Positions 16,509 to 26,496 of a stretch of 43,627 bases of DNA are shown in pieces (positions within the stretch are counted from its first letter, which is position 1; each line of letters begins with the position of its first letter). Below the pieces are notes generated by a model, which was given only the letters and a program-made list of their open reading frames with translations, was not told the DNA's origin and ran no database searches. This DNA comes from Flavobacteriaceae bacterium (GTDB lineage: Bacteria; Bacteroidota; Bacteroidia; Flavobacteriales; Flavobacteriaceae). The translations under genes were made by a program, and so were the position numbers. Location of the stretch: the NCBI GenBank assembly GCA_013373385.1, contig JABXHX010000080.1:1-43627 (forward strand), given 5' to 3'.

Positions 16509-17000
16509 GTGAGAACAAAACAACCAATTATTAGAGAAATACAAGCAAAAGACAATCAGCAGATTGCAACAGTAATTAGAGATGTTTTAATAGAATTTGA
16601 TGTTCCAAAAGTTGGTACAGCTTATGAAGACACTGCAACAGATGAAATGTATGAAACTTATAACAAAGAAAATGCTGTTTATTTTGTGATTGAAAAAGAT
16701 AAAAGAATTATTGGTGGCGCAGGAGTATCTAAGCTTGACAATTATGATGGGAACATTTGTGAGTTTCAAAAAATGTACTTTTTACCAGAAGCTCGTGGAA
16801 TTGGTTTAGGCAGTAAACTAATTGATGTTTGTTTACAGAAAGCCAAAGAATTTGGCTATAAAAAATGTTACCTAGAGACCATGCCTTACATGGATGCAGC
16901 TAGAGCATTATACAAAAAAAATGGTTTTAAATCACTTGACAAACCCGTTGGAAACACAGGACATTATTCTTGTAATGTTTGGATGATAAAAGAACTATAA
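16509..17000 (+). CDS. GNAT-family N-acetyltransferase
   Basis: This 163-residue single-domain GNAT protein has the acetyl-CoA pyrophosphate loop in FLPEARGIGLGSKLI and the C-terminal MDAARALYKKNGF. Translation starts at GTG 16509; no ATG lies upstream in frame. It is followed after 1 bp by prmC, so the two are likely co-transcribed. The substrate is unknown. Confidence 0.85.
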   Translation: MRTKQPIIREIQAKDNQQIATVIRDVLIEFDVPKVGTAYEDTATDEMYETYNKENAVYFVIEKDKRIIGGAGVSKLDNYDGNICEFQKMYFLPEARGIGLGSKLIDVCLQKAKEFGYKKCYLETMPYMDAARALYKKNGFKSLDKPVGNTGHYSCNVWMIKEL

Positions 17001-17001
17001 A

Positions 17002-17856
17002 ATGCTTGTAAGTACGTTTAGAAATCATTTTAACAAAGAATTGTCAGAAATATATCCTGCAACCGAAATAGATTCTTTTTTCTTTTTATTAATTGAAGAA
17101 GAACTTGGTTTACAAAGAATTGATCTTGCTTTAACTACTCAATTAACAATTTCTGAAGAAAAATTTAAGTACTTATACAATGCATTATCGAGATTAAAAG
17201 CACAAGAACCAATTCAATATATTTTAAGAAAAACCGAATTTTACGGTTTGCAATTCAATGTTACAAAAGATACATTAATTCCAAGACCAGAAACCGAAGA
17301 GCTTGTTGATTGGATACTAACCGAAAACAAACAACTACATGCATCTAAAAAAATTAATATTCTAGACATTGGAACTGGAACAGGCTGTATTGCCATTTCT
17401 TTAGCTAAAAACTTACCAAATGCAAATGTAACTGCTATAGATATTTCTAAAGAAGCGCTACTAATTGCAAAAGAAAACGCGCTTGCAAATAATAATGTAG
17501 GTATCACTTTTATAGAAGCCGATGTTTTAGCATTAAAAAGTTTACCAAGCAAATTTGACATTATTGTCTCTAACCCACCCTATGTTAGAGAACTTGAAAA
17601 AAAAGAAATCAAACCCAATGTTTTAGAAAACGAACCTCATCTTGCTTTATTTGTAGATGACAACAACCCTTTACTTTTTTATAAAAAAATTGCCGAACTG
17701 GCTAAAAATCATTTAACAACCAATGGAAAATTGTTTTTTGAAATAAATCAATACCTCGGAAAAGAAACGTTAGCCATGCTCAACGAAGTTGGCTATACTA
17801 CAGAATTAAGAAAAGATATTTTTGGCAATGACCGAATGATTAAATCTACTTGCTAA
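17002..17856 (+). CDS. prmC: Peptide chain release factor N5-glutamine methyltransferase PrmC
   Basis: This 284-residue enzyme methylates the GGQ glutamine of release factors. The helical N-terminal domain is followed by TLIPRPETEELVDW, then SAM motif I LDIGTGTGCIAIS (121-133) and the catalytic NPPYV (191-195). All are standard for PrmC/HemK, and length is normal. The start is 1 bp after the GNAT stop. Confidence 0.95.
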   Translation: MLVSTFRNHFNKELSEIYPATEIDSFFFLLIEEELGLQRIDLALTTQLTISEEKFKYLYNALSRLKAQEPIQYILRKTEFYGLQFNVTKDTLIPRPETEELVDWILTENKQLHASKKINILDIGTGTGCIAISLAKNLPNANVTAIDISKEALLIAKENALANNNVGITFIEADVLALKSLPSKFDIIVSNPPYVRELEKKEIKPNVLENEPHLALFVDDNNPLLFYKKIAELAKNHLTTNGKLFFEINQYLGKETLAMLNEVGYTTELRKDIFGNDRMIKSTC

Positions 17857-17990
17857 AACAGTTTTAATAATGAAATAAAATATCAGATTTTCTAATAAAC
17901 CTTTATATTGTTTTTGCTTTTTTAACAATACAATTTTAATGCTGATTAAAATTTCGATAACTTTCTAGCTCAAAACCAAACTTTTAAATT

Positions 17991-19148
17991 ATGGGAACAT
18001 CAAAAAGCAGAAGAGAGTTTGTTAAAAAAAGCATCTCTGCTAGTATTGCAATACCGCTTATTGGAAGCAGCTTATTTTCATGTAACTCAGAAAAAAGACC
18101 TAAAAAAATGCGAATTTTAATCTTAGGCGGTACAAGTTTTCTAGGGCCCCATCAAATTGCATATGCATTACAAAGAGGTCATACTGTTTCTATATTTACA
18201 AGAGGTAAAACAAAATCTACTGTACATAAAGAATTATTTGATAAGGTTGAACATTTAATTGGGGATAGAAATGACAATTTAACCGCATTAGAAAAAGGAG
18301 AATGGGATGTAGTTATTGATAATTCTGGTCGCAAAGTGAAATGGACAAAAGATACAGCAGAACTTTTAAAAGATAGAGCTAAACTTTACATGTATACTTC
18401 TTCTACTGGCGTATATTACCCTTATTTAGGAGATAATATTACTGAAGAAACCAACACTTTAACCAAAGAACCCTTAAAAATTGAAAACGAGGATGAAAAG
18501 TTAGAGTATTGGTATGGGGTAATGAAAACAAATTCTGAAAATGAAGTTATTAAAGCTTTTGGAGAAAAACAATCTATAATCGTTAGACCAACCTATATGT
18601 TTGGTCCAGGTGATAAAACAAACAGATTCATTCACTGGCCGCTACGCTTAGCAAAAGGTGGTGAAATTTTAGTTCCTGGAAAAAAAGACGACCCCGTACA
18701 GTACATTGATGTTAGAGATGTTGCTGAATTTATGATTCGCTTGGCTGAAAACAAATTAGGAGGAACTTTTAATGCTGTAGGTCCAACCGAAAAACAAACC
18801 ATGTTAGAATTTGTAAATACTGCTAAAGAAACATTTGATGTCAAATCTAATATCATTCAAATAGATGACTATGGTTTTTTAAATAAAAATGGAATATCAT
18901 ACCTAGTTCCATGGATTCCACCTATAGAAAAAAACTTTGGTTCTTCTAGAGTTTCAAATAAAAAAGGTATTGTAAATGGTTTAACTTATAGGAATTTAAA
19001 CACATCTATAAAAGAAATGTATCATTGGTGGAATTCTAACGCACTTACACAAGAACAAAGAGATAAGTTTGAGAAAAATCCTAAAGGAGTTTTTACAAAC
19101 GAATCAACAATTATTAAAAAATGGAAAACTTTAAAGACAAGTAGATAA
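17991..19148 (+). CDS. Tat-exported lipoprotein of the NAD-dependent epimerase/dehydratase (SDR) family
   Basis: This 385-residue protein begins with a twin-arginine motif, SRREFVKK (6-13), a hydrophobic stretch and the lipobox SLFSC with Cys31. A Rossmann domain follows (RILILGGTSFLG), with VIDNSG and RPTYMFGPGDKTN downstream, as in extended SDR proteins. The signal implies export of a folded, cofactor-loaded enzyme tethered to the envelope. The usual YxxxK is represented by YWYGVMKT. The substrate is unknown, probably a sugar or sugar-like compound (inference). It is monocistronic. Confidence 0.82.
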   Translation: MGTSKSRREFVKKSISASIAIPLIGSSLFSCNSEKRPKKMRILILGGTSFLGPHQIAYALQRGHTVSIFTRGKTKSTVHKELFDKVEHLIGDRNDNLTALEKGEWDVVIDNSGRKVKWTKDTAELLKDRAKLYMYTSSTGVYYPYLGDNITEETNTLTKEPLKIENEDEKLEYWYGVMKTNSENEVIKAFGEKQSIIVRPTYMFGPGDKTNRFIHWPLRLAKGGEILVPGKKDDPVQYIDVRDVAEFMIRLAENKLGGTFNAVGPTEKQTMLEFVNTAKETFDVKSNIIQIDDYGFLNKNGISYLVPWIPPIEKNFGSSRVSNKKGIVNGLTYRNLNTSIKEMYHWWNSNALTQEQRDKFEKNPKGVFTNESTIIKKWKTLKTSR

Positions 19149-19243
19149 TATCTACTAATTTTTAGTTAAAACTATTTTTTTATTAGTTCTAAAAAACACA
19201 AAATTGTATATTCGCGCCGCCTAAACAGATTGCTAGGTAACAG

Positions 19244-19864
19244 ATGAACAATAATAAAAGAAAGAGAAAAAAATCTAAGACAAGATTACTTCACCAATAC
19301 TATTCGTATACTGGATTTTATACATTTATTGGTAAAAGCATAAAAAAATCAATTATGCCTATTGCGTTGGTTGTTATTGGTTTGATTTTATTTAACAAAT
19401 ATGTATACAACATCAATGATGGTTTACAACATATGACTGAGACTTTCTCTACGTTTGGTGTTCTCACAGTTTTTTTTATTTCTGAAACCTTATTGGGGTT
19501 AATTCCGCCAGAGATTTTTATTGCTTGGTCTAAAAAAACAGATGAACCTTTAGTTACGCTTGCAATTTTAGCAACCTTATCTTACACAGGCGGGTTACTT
19601 ACATTCTTTATAGGAAAAGCATCTTTAAGAATACAATCGTTTAAAAATTACTTAGAAACTAAACTGATTAAACATTTAAAAAACACCAGTAAATGGGGTG
19701 GCTTTTTAATTATTGTTGGTGCATTGTTACCCATACCCTTTTCTATTACGTGTTTAACTGCTGGAATGATAAAATATCCGTTTAAAGGTGTTGTGTTATT
19801 TGGATTATTTCGTTTTGCAAGATTTGCCATTTATGCACTTGCAATTTTTCAAATGGTAGATTAA
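19244..19864 (+). CDS. VTT/SNARE-associated (DedA-like) membrane protein
   Basis: This 206-residue protein has a lysine/arginine-rich cytoplasmic N-terminus (NNNKRKRKKSKTR) and about five hydrophobic segments. The segment ISETLLGLIPPEIFIAW and the later GGFLIIVGALLPIPFSIT fit the VTT-domain re-entrant pattern found in DedA/YqaA relatives. Family members act in lipid carrier or ion homeostasis; its specific role is unknown. A near-consensus -7 element (TATATTCG, 19207-19214) precedes it. Confidence 0.68.
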   Translation: MNNNKRKRKKSKTRLLHQYYSYTGFYTFIGKSIKKSIMPIALVVIGLILFNKYVYNINDGLQHMTETFSTFGVLTVFFISETLLGLIPPEIFIAWSKKTDEPLVTLAILATLSYTGGLLTFFIGKASLRIQSFKNYLETKLIKHLKNTSKWGGFLIIVGALLPIPFSITCLTAGMIKYPFKGVVLFGLFRFARFAIYALAIFQMVD

Positions 19865-19920
19865 CCAACACTTCTCTCTAAATATTTCAACTTTTTTTAC
19901 ATCCTTAATTCAAAATCTCT

Positions 19921-19928
19921 TACTTTTG
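19921..19928 (+). promoter_or_regulatory. -7 element (TACTTTTG) upstream of the TlpA-like gene
   Basis: This is an exact TAnnTTTG match, 98 bp before the ATG at 20027. It predicts a leader of about 90 nt. The distance makes it less certain than the others. Confidence 0.35.
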
Positions 19929-20026
19929 TTTTATCAAGGTTAACGATTGACTATTGCATAAAAACTATGCATGAATCATAATAACACTAATAGTTTCAAA
20001 AAAAACTATACTATAAATAAATAGAC

Positions 20027-21193
20027 ATGAAAACAAAACAAGCAACCCATAGTATCTTTTTACTATGCACATTCCTATTTCTTTTTTCTTGTAAAGAAAC
20101 CGTAAAAACACCTTCAGATTCATTTACTGTTACAGGAACAATTAAAGGATTAGATACAAAATTTATGATAAGAAGCGTCTACGACAAAAACGGCAAACGC
20201 TCCTCAGATTCTATTTTTGTAAAAAATGGCACATTTACTTATACTGCTAAGATTAATAAAGAAGAACATATCATATTTTGGCCAAATGTAGAACGCACTA
20301 TAAAAAGATCTGGCAGAGGGTATTACCCCGTAAAATCTTCTCAATTTGCATTCTTAGCCAAGCCAGGAGACCATATTGTTTTTAAAGGAGAAGTGACAGA
20401 TTTCATCAACGCATATCCATCAGGGACAAAAGCAAATGATGATTTAGCAATAATTAATAGTAAAATTTTTCCGTTAATGAATAGCTCTATCAACTATTTA
20501 TTGAAGAAGAATAAGCTAAAAAAAGAAGATCCAAGAATAAAAGTTCTTAGTGATTCTATTGAATTTCTTGACAAAAAAGTAATAGCTCTAAAAAAAGAAT
20601 TTGTAAAGTCTAACTCAAGTTCAGAAGCAGCAGTATGGTATTTATCTGATATGATGATGCGCAAACAATTACCTAATGAAGCTGCAATTACTATTTTTAA
20701 AAACTTAGATGAAAGTTTACATAATAATAATTTTTATAAAGAAATTGCTACTAGAATTAAAGGAATAGAATCAACTACTATTGGAAAAGTTGTTCCAAAT
20801 TTTTCAACTAACAAGACGCTAGATGGCAATACATTTACATTCAACTCTCTTAGAGGAAAATATGTACTGATTGATTTCTGGGGCATTTGGTGTGGTCCTT
20901 GTGTAGCAGAAATGCCTACAGTAAAAAAGTACAGCGAAAAATATGCTGATAAATTAACTGTTTTAGGAATTAATAGCGGAGATACAAAAGAAAAGATAAT
21001 AGATTTTATCAATAAAAAAGGATATCAATGGCCACATTTAATGTCTGGTAAAGAAGTAGATAACCTAGTATTAAAATTTAATGTATCTGGATTTCCTACA
21101 AAATTTATTATTGATCCAAATGGAAAAATACTACATAGATACCTTGGAAGTTCTGAAGCTGCTTTTGATAAATTAGACGAGCTTTTAAAATAA
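20027..21193 (+). CDS. TlpA-like thiol-disulfide lipoprotein with N-terminal DUF4369-like domain
   Basis: This is a 388-residue lipoprotein. The signal ends at FLFSC, with Cys22 as lipid attachment site. Residues about 30-130 look like DUF4369 (SFTVTGTIKGLDTKFMIRS, FAFLAKPGDHIVF), common before Bacteroidota thioredoxins. The C-terminal thioredoxin-like domain has WGIWCGPCVAEMP with a C-x-x-C active site and the cis-proline segment SGFPTKFII. It likely acts as a periplasmic disulfide reductase, perhaps for cytochrome or surface proteins (inference). A strong terminator follows at 21244. Confidence 0.88.
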   Translation: MKTKQATHSIFLLCTFLFLFSCKETVKTPSDSFTVTGTIKGLDTKFMIRSVYDKNGKRSSDSIFVKNGTFTYTAKINKEEHIIFWPNVERTIKRSGRGYYPVKSSQFAFLAKPGDHIVFKGEVTDFINAYPSGTKANDDLAIINSKIFPLMNSSINYLLKKNKLKKEDPRIKVLSDSIEFLDKKVIALKKEFVKSNSSSEAAVWYLSDMMMRKQLPNEAAITIFKNLDESLHNNNFYKEIATRIKGIESTTIGKVVPNFSTNKTLDGNTFTFNSLRGKYVLIDFWGIWCGPCVAEMPTVKKYSEKYADKLTVLGINSGDTKEKIIDFINKKGYQWPHLMSGKEVDNLVLKFNVSGFPTKFIIDPNGKILHRYLGSSEAAFDKLDELLK

Positions 21194-21243
21194 AAGTAGT
21201 ATTAAAAAAAAGCAAGGATTAACCTAAAATAGGTTGCCTTTTA

Positions 21244-21279
21244 AAATAGACCAGTGAAAATTATTTCACTGGTCTATTT
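21244..21279 (+). terminator. Intrinsic terminator after the TlpA-like gene
   Basis: A perfect 16-bp stem pairs 21244-21259 with 21264-21279 around an ATTA loop, then an AT-rich tail. The rest of the 348-bp gap up to 21541 holds no gene that can be supported; CATCTTTG near 21432 is one base off a -7 element and may serve the next gene. Confidence 0.85.
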
Positions 21280-21541
21280 AATTTTTAATAGCATTATATT
21301 AATAAGTTATTTACCAATAATAAAAACATATCTCTTTGAATTACAAAACATTGTACAAGAAGCTAATTCACGACAAAAATTATATTGTTTACGACATTTT
21401 TCTCTGATTTAATTTGATTTTAATCATCTTTGATATCATTCCCCCACTATTTAACAATTAATAATATGCGTGGCTACTAGTCTATGTGTATCATTACAGG
21501 TAGAATTTTATTTAAACAACGAAAAACTAAAATCAATTATC

Positions 21542-24500
21542 ATGCTTAAAAAACTACTCTCATTTGCTAACAAGAAAAAAGTGTTTTCTAGTAAAAGCAG
21601 TACCTCTTTTCTGATATTTCTTTTCTTTTCTAGCACTTTACTAGCTCAAGTTACTATTTCTCCTTGGAGAATGAATAAAGGTGGAGGAATTATTTATTAT
21701 TCAATTAGTCATCATGGTGACCCAATTGCATACAGCAAAGCTAATATTCCAGATACAAATGCCTCTGGATGGACAAGCGCCCCAACAAATTCTAATGGAG
21801 AAATTCATTATTCAGTAAGATCAATTTTAACTAGCTGTTTAAATCAACTAGATTTTACCTACTTTGAAACGTATATAGACATCCCAACTGGATTTATTGT
21901 TAACGATTTAAATGTTGCGTTTTCAGCAGCAGATGATGGTGCAAGGGCTTATATTTTTAACTCAGACCATCCAAACGGAGCCTTTATTGGACAAATTAAA
22001 TTAGGACAACAACCTGTAACTGCTAACTACGCTTCTTTAGCAAAAGCTGGTGAAAGAAACAGGCTTGTTATTGTACAATTTGATGATTGTCCGTCTGGTA
22101 ATAATTTAACAGGAGCTCAAGTAAAAGTAAATGGAGAAGTTGCCCCAATAAGCAACCTTACATTTAGTTCTACAGAAGCTTCTTGTACTTACAATGCTGA
22201 TGGTAGTGCTACAGTTAATGTAGATGGTGGTCAAGGCCCTTTTTCTTATTTATGGAGCAATGGGCAAACAACCGCAACTGCTACTAATTTACTACCTGGC
22301 ACATATACTGTAACTGTAACAGATGGTTTAAACAGAGCTAGCAATGGTTCGGTTACTGTTAAAACTAAAACGGGTCCTGATAATGATAACGATGGAGTTC
22401 CAGATGCTTGTGATTTAGATGATGATAATGATGGAATACTCGATACAGATGAATGTACAAATTCTAATTTTTATTGGTCAAATGCACCAGTAAAAAATGG
22501 CAATGTTGCTACAGGAACAATAAACGGTATATCGTATACGTATACTTCTAACGTATCTTTCACCACAACTAGCAACCTTTTTGCACATTACAAATTTCCA
22601 CAACAATACAATGTTCCTAATCAAACGTCTATCAGAAATGATTATGCTTCACAAAATACCTTAACCTTTAGTCAACCGATAAAAAATCCAGTGTTGGTAT
22701 TTGCATCAATTGGCGGTGGTCAACCTAATCCAACCGTTAGCATACAGTTTCAAAATAACTTTTCTGTTGTTTGGGCAGAAGCTGGCACAACAACTGTAGA
22801 CTTAAATGCAAAGAAAATAACTGGTACAGAAGGTAATATTATTGTAAGATTTGATGGAACTTTTACTCAATTAACATTTAACTATTTAAATGCAGAATCG
22901 TATGTAAATTTTGCATTTGGAGCAGATTTTTATACTTACTGTGATACAGACAATGATGGTATTGTAGACATTTTTGATACCGATTCTGATAATGACGGAT
23001 GTCCAGATGCTATTGAAGCTGGACATTTAGATGCAGATGCTGATGGTGTATTAGGAAATTCACCTGTTGCAGTTGACGCTAGAGGTTTAGTACTTAACCA
23101 AGGTGGATATAATGGTACCAAAGACATTGTAGTAGACAACACTAAAAACGGATGTAATGAACCACCTGTGGCAAAATGTAAAAACATCACTGTATATACC
23201 GATGAAAATTGTACTGCAACTGTTGCAAATAATGCAATTGATGATGGATCTACCGATCCAGATGGAGATGAATTAACGTATACATTGAGCTCTAACGGTC
23301 CATTTACAGTAGGTACTCACGAAGTAACAATGACTGTAACAGACCCTTCTAATGCAAGTGATAGCTGTACTGCAATAATTACTGTAGTAGATAATACCTT
23401 ACCTACCGTAATCACTCAAAATGTTTCTGTTAATTTAAATGAAAATGGAACAGTAAGCATTACTCCAGAAATGATTAACAATGGCTCAAGTGATGCCTGC
23501 GGTATTAAAGAAATATCATTAGATACTACTTCTTTTACGTGTGCTAATGTGGGTGAAAATACAGTTACTTTAACGGTTACAGATAATAACGGTAATAACG
23601 CTTCTGCTACAGCTATTGTAACTGTAAACGACACAACAGATCCTGTATTAACAACCAATAATATCACTTTAGCATTAGATAATAATGGGCAGGCTAGTAT
23701 TACGAATAGCACTAACGAAACTCCTTTTTTCACAGACCAGTTTACCAATAATTCTAACGGATTGTATACTACTAGCAATTCTGTAACAAATTGGACAATT
23801 ATTTCTGGTGATGTTGATTTAGGAAATTGGTACAATAGTATCCCTGGTAATGAAATTGATCTAGAAGGAAACAACAACGCTGTAATTGAAACAACTTCAT
23901 CTATTGGCTTATCTCCTGGAAATTATCAATTAAGTTTTGATTATGTTAATAATAATGCAGGTTCAGGCAATTCATTTAGTGTAAGTATTGGAAATTTAGT
24001 AAACCAAACCATTAGTTCACCAACTACTGTTCAAACTAAAACAATACCTTTTACTGTTTCTCAAACAACAGCTGCAAAAATTAAAATGCAATCTTTTGGA
24101 CCAAGTGACAGATCTGGTACTTTTATTGGAAATATAAAATTAGTAAAAGTAATCTCTTCTTATGAAGTTGTTAGCAGCATCAGCGATAACTGTGAAATAG
24201 CTTCATTAACTTTAAGTAAATCTAATTTTGATTGCTCTAATCTTGGCGAAAACACAATCACTGTTACTGCAACAGATGTAAACGGTAATACAACTTCTGC
24301 TACAGCTAAAGTAACTGTAGTTGATAACATAAATCCAACAGCAATTACTCAAAACATTACGGTTGAGTTGGACGCTAGCGGTAATGCTACCATTACTCCA
24401 GAGCAAATTAACAATAACTCAACAGACAATTGCGGAATTGTTTCAATGAGTTTAGACACCACTAATTTTTCTTGTAGTAACTTAGGTGAAAATACTGTGA

Positions 24501-25813
24501 AGCTAACCGTAACTGATGCTAGTGGAAACAGCAACAGTACATCTGCTATAGTAACAGTAAAAGACGTTACTGCGCCAATTGTGTTCACTCAAAACATTAC
24601 GGTTGAGTTAGATGCAAATGGTACTGTAACCATAACTCCAGAGCAAATTAACAATAACTCTACCGACAACTGCAATATTGCAAGCATGAATCTAGATACT
24701 TTTACTTTTTCATGTGATAATTTAGGAGAGAATACTGTTAATTTAACAGTTAGCGATGCTAGTGGAAATTCAAATACAGCTTCTGCTATTGTTACTGTAG
24801 TTGATAATATTGCACCAACTGTAAACACCAAAGACATTTCTATTCCTTTAGTAAATGGTGAAGTAAATATCACTACAGAGAGTATTGATAATGGTACTTT
24901 TGACAATTGTGAGTTTACATTAAGTATAGATAGAGAAAACTTTACTTGTGCAGACATTGGCACACATATGGTTACTTTAACTGCTACTGATGCTTCGGGT
25001 AATACGAGTAGTAAAACAGCAACAGTAACCATTGAAGGTGAAACCCCAGAAGTTACAATTGCAGACTTTACAGCTGTTCAATCTCAAAAAATCAATACTA
25101 TTTTCTTAGGATATGGACCACAAAGTATCAATTTAACTACAACTACAACTGGTGGTGATAACTTTACATATCAATGGACTGCATCAACTGGAGAAATTGT
25201 AAGTAATGTTGCAAATCCAGAGATTGCACCTACAGTATCTACAACATATACTGTTGTTGTTACAAACAATTATGGATGTACAGCCACTACAAGTATAGAA
25301 GTTTGTGTTATTGATGCAATTAGTTATGACAAAAAAGGAAGAGCTACAAATAAAGTGTTAGTTTGTCATCATACAAATGGTAAAAAAGGAACGAAACACG
25401 TTTTAATTAGTATTAGTAAAAATGCGGTAGCTAAGCATATCTCTAACCACGGAGCTGGTACAGGACACGGAGATACTCTTGGAGCTTGTAATGCTACCTG
25501 CGTAACGAGTAGTTCTATCTTTGCATCTAAAACAAGAGCAACGAACAACACCGTTTTATCACAAGAAGTATTGGTATACCCTAACCCTTCTAAAGGTGAA
25601 TTTGAAATAAAGATAGCTAACATCAAAGCAGGCACTAAGTTTAATTTATTTGACTTATCTGGTAAATTAATTGAAACTAAAACTGTGAATGCTAATGGAC
25701 TATCTAACAAAATATCTATAGGTAATGTAAATCTGCCAACTGGAGTTTATCTCTTAAAGATTGTTTCTACAGAAGAAACCATTACTAAAAAGTTAATAGT
25801 AAAAAGACAGTAG
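21542..25813 (+). CDS. Giant T9SS-secreted surface protein (SprB, TSP3, HYR and PKD-like repeats)
   Basis: The ATG at 21542 gives 1423 residues with a signal peptide ([14 protein letters not shown]); an upstream GTG at 21470 would bury the signal. In order: a unique N-terminal domain; an SprB-type repeat ([22 protein letters not shown], nt ~22150-22370); calcium-binding TSP3-like [12 protein letters not shown] repeats (22375-22460, 22940-23060) flanking a beta-rich insert; six HYR-like repeats (~23160-25040), the third interrupted by another insert; a PKD-like domain; a Cys/His-rich segment (VCHHTNG...[15 protein letters not shown]); and a C-terminal type IX sorting tail ([12 protein letters not shown]...GVYLLKI). 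The architecture indicates a cell-surface adhesin or matrix protein. The ligand is unknown. It is monocistronic with a terminator at 25840. Confidence 0.9.
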   Translation: MLKKLLSFANKKKVFSSKSSTSFLIFLFFSSTLLAQVTISPWRMNKGGGIIYYSISHHGDPIAYSKANIPDTNASGWTSAPTNSNGEIHYSVRSILTSCLNQLDFTYFETYIDIPTGFIVNDLNVAFSAADDGARAYIFNSDHPNGAFIGQIKLGQQPVTANYASLAKAGERNRLVIVQFDDCPSGNNLTGAQVKVNGEVAPISNLTFSSTEASCTYNADGSATVNVDGGQGPFSYLWSNGQTTATATNLLPGTYTVTVTDGLNRASNGSVTVKTKTGPDNDNDGVPDACDLDDDNDGILDTDECTNSNFYWSNAPVKNGNVATGTINGISYTYTSNVSFTTTSNLFAHYKFPQQYNVPNQTSIRNDYASQNTLTFSQPIKNPVLVFASIGGGQPNPTVSIQFQNNFSVVWAEAGTTTVDLNAKKITGTEGNIIVRFDGTFTQLTFNYLNAESYVNFAFGADFYTYCDTDNDGIVDIFDTDSDNDGCPDAIEAGHLDADADGVLGNSPVAVDARGLVLNQGGYNGTKDIVVDNTKNGCNEPPVAKCKNITVYTDENCTATVANNAIDDGSTDPDGDELTYTLSSNGPFTVGTHEVTMTVTDPSNASDSCTAIITVVDNTLPTVITQNVSVNLNENGTVSITPEMINNGSSDACGIKEISLDTTSFTCANVGENTVTLTVTDNNGNNASATAIVTVNDTTDPVLTTNNITLALDNNGQASITNSTNETPFFTDQFTNNSNGLYTTSNSVTNWTIISGDVDLGNWYNSIPGNEIDLEGNNNAVIETTSSIGLSPGNYQLSFDYVNNNAGSGNSFSVSIGNLVNQTISSPTTVQTKTIPFTVSQTTAAKIKMQSFGPSDRSGTFIGNIKLVKVISSYEVVSSISDNCEIASLTLSKSNFDCSNLGENTITVTATDVNGNTTSATAKVTVVDNINPTAITQNITVELDASGNATITPEQINNNSTDNCGIVSMSLDTTNFSCSNLGENTVKLTVTDASGNSNSTSAIVTVKDVTAPIVFTQNITVELDANGTVTITPEQINNNSTDNCNIASMNLDTFTFSCDNLGENTVNLTVSDASGNSNTASAIVTVVDNIAPTVNTKDISIPLVNGEVNITTESIDNGTFDNCEFTLSIDRENFTCADIGTHMVTLTATDASGNTSSKTATVTIEGETPEVTIADFTAVQSQKINTIFLGYGPQSINLTTTTTGGDNFTYQWTASTGEIVSNVANPEIAPTVSTTYTVVVTNNYGCTATTSIEVCVIDAISYDKKGRATNKVLVCHHTNGKKGTKHVLISISKNAVAKHISNHGAGTGHGDTLGACNATCVTSSSIFASKTRATNNTVLSQEVLVYPNPSKGEFEIKIANIKAGTKFNLFDLSGKLIETKTVNANGLSNKISIGNVNLPTGVYLLKIVSTEETITKKLIVKRQ
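24345..24824 (+). repeat. Tandem 240-bp repeat inside the surface-protein gene
   Basis: Two adjacent HYR units begin with the same stretch (ACTCAAAACATTACGGTTGAG, split by no gap) at about 24345 and 24585, exactly 240 bp (80 codons) apart. Identity extends through a second shared block (CCAGAGCAAATTAACAATAA). A third, more diverged unit keeps the 240-bp register at about 24825. This implies recent unit duplication by unequal recombination. Confidence 0.8.
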
Positions 25814-25839
25814 TAATAGTTAATAGATATGTTATAATT

Positions 25840-25869
25840 AAAAAGGGTACTAAAATAAGTACCCTTTTT
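25840..25869 (+). terminator. Intrinsic terminator after the surface-protein gene
   Basis: A 12-bp perfect stem (AAAAAGGGTACT, 25840-25851, with 25858-25869) surrounds a 6-nt loop and is followed by a T-rich tract. It lies 27 bp past the stop codon. Confidence 0.88.
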
Positions 25870-25902
25870 TCTTTTTTATAATAACATTAGCCAATAATCC
25901 AT

Positions 25903-25910
25903 TACATTTG
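25903..25910 (+). promoter_or_regulatory. -7 element (TACATTTG) giving a probably leaderless DUF1456 mRNA
   Basis: This is an exact TAnnTTTG match ending 4 bp before the ATG at 25915. Known Bacteroidota spacing puts the transcript start at or within a base or two of the start codon. Confidence 0.55.
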
Positions 25911-25914
25911 CTTC

Positions 25915-26148
25915 ATGGGATTAACAAATAATGATATTTTTAAAAAGCTACGTGTAGCTCACAAATTACGTGATACTGATATTATAGAAATTTGTGCTTT
26001 GGTAGATTTTAAAGTTACTAAGGGAGAGCTAGGTGCAATTTTTAGAAATGAAAAGCATCCTAAATATATGGAATGTGGTGATCAATTTTTACGTAATTTC
26101 TTAAACGGATTGATTATTCATCTTAGAGGTCCAATGCCTAAAAAATAG
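25915..26148 (+). CDS. Single-domain DUF1456 protein
   Basis: This 77-residue protein has one complete DUF1456 domain: MGLTNNDIFKKLRVAHKL, then DIIEICALVDFKVTKGEL and KYMECGDQFLRNFLNGL. E. coli YehS and most Bacteroidota members have two tandem copies of about 150 residues, so this is half-length, either a natural single-domain form or a remnant with an intact reading frame. Function of the family is unknown. It lies next to the decayed transporter end, at the edge of the accessory region. Confidence 0.75.
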   Translation: MGLTNNDIFKKLRVAHKLRDTDIIEICALVDFKVTKGELGAIFRNEKHPKYMECGDQFLRNFLNGLIIHLRGPMPKK

Positions 26149-26185
26149 TATTTGCTTCGTTAAAATAATTTTATCATTATTTTTT

Positions 26186-26492
26186 TACCTCACATACTTG
26201 GTCTTCTTTAAAGTACTTAACACTATAAAAGAAGCTAAAAAGAAAATTGCTAAAGCCAAAAACACTCCATTGCATTGAGCCAGTGAGTGCAATTAATATT
26301 CCGTAAGTAATCACCTCAACATTAAAGCTATCTTTTCTGTTACATCAAAAAACTAAAATAAGAAGCCGTATCTTCTGTATCGGGCAATAGCTTAGAATAG
26401 GTTGATCTAGCAAGAGATTGTATAGCTCCCATTACCAAGCCAATCGCCCCACTAAAGCATAAAAATACATGTCTACATTCGAAGTGCCTTTT
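26186..26492 (-). pseudogene. Decayed 3' fragment of the UMF1-family transporter gene (second copy)
   Basis: This stretch aligns end to end with 29407-29716, the last ~100 codons of the intact transporter, at roughly 90% identity by eye, with a core of about 95 bp (around 26346-26440) identical. It starts at the transporter stop codon. It has at least three single-base indels relative to the intact gene, so the frame is broken (for example, an A-run shorter by one before AACTAAAATAAG), and it has no 5' part. The remnant frame still reads GAIQSLARSTYSKLLPDTED. Together the two copies form direct repeats around the patatin operon. Confidence 0.9.
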
Positions 26493-26496
26493 ACTA

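Noticed and set aside
16460..16555. N-terminal extension of ribD
   Set aside because: It overlaps the -7 element and the divergent GNAT gene, and the extra residues do not fit the RibD family.
15413..16600. FMN riboswitch upstream of ribD
   Set aside because: The leader between the -7 element and the start is only about 30 nt, too short, and no RFN-like conserved segments are seen.
21470..21541. Upstream GTG start for the surface protein
   Set aside because: It would put 24 residues before a clear Lys-rich signal peptide that begins at the ATG 21542.
24345..25040. Regularly spaced repeats that might suggest a CRISPR array
   Set aside because: The period is 240 bp, in frame and coding for HYR domains. 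There are no short repeats with unique spacers and no cas genes.
23416..25710. Several long minus-strand open frames (79-153 codons) opposite the surface-protein gene
   Set aside because: They mirror the repetitive Thr/Val/Ser-rich coding strand and recur with the repeat period. They have no family features or promoters.
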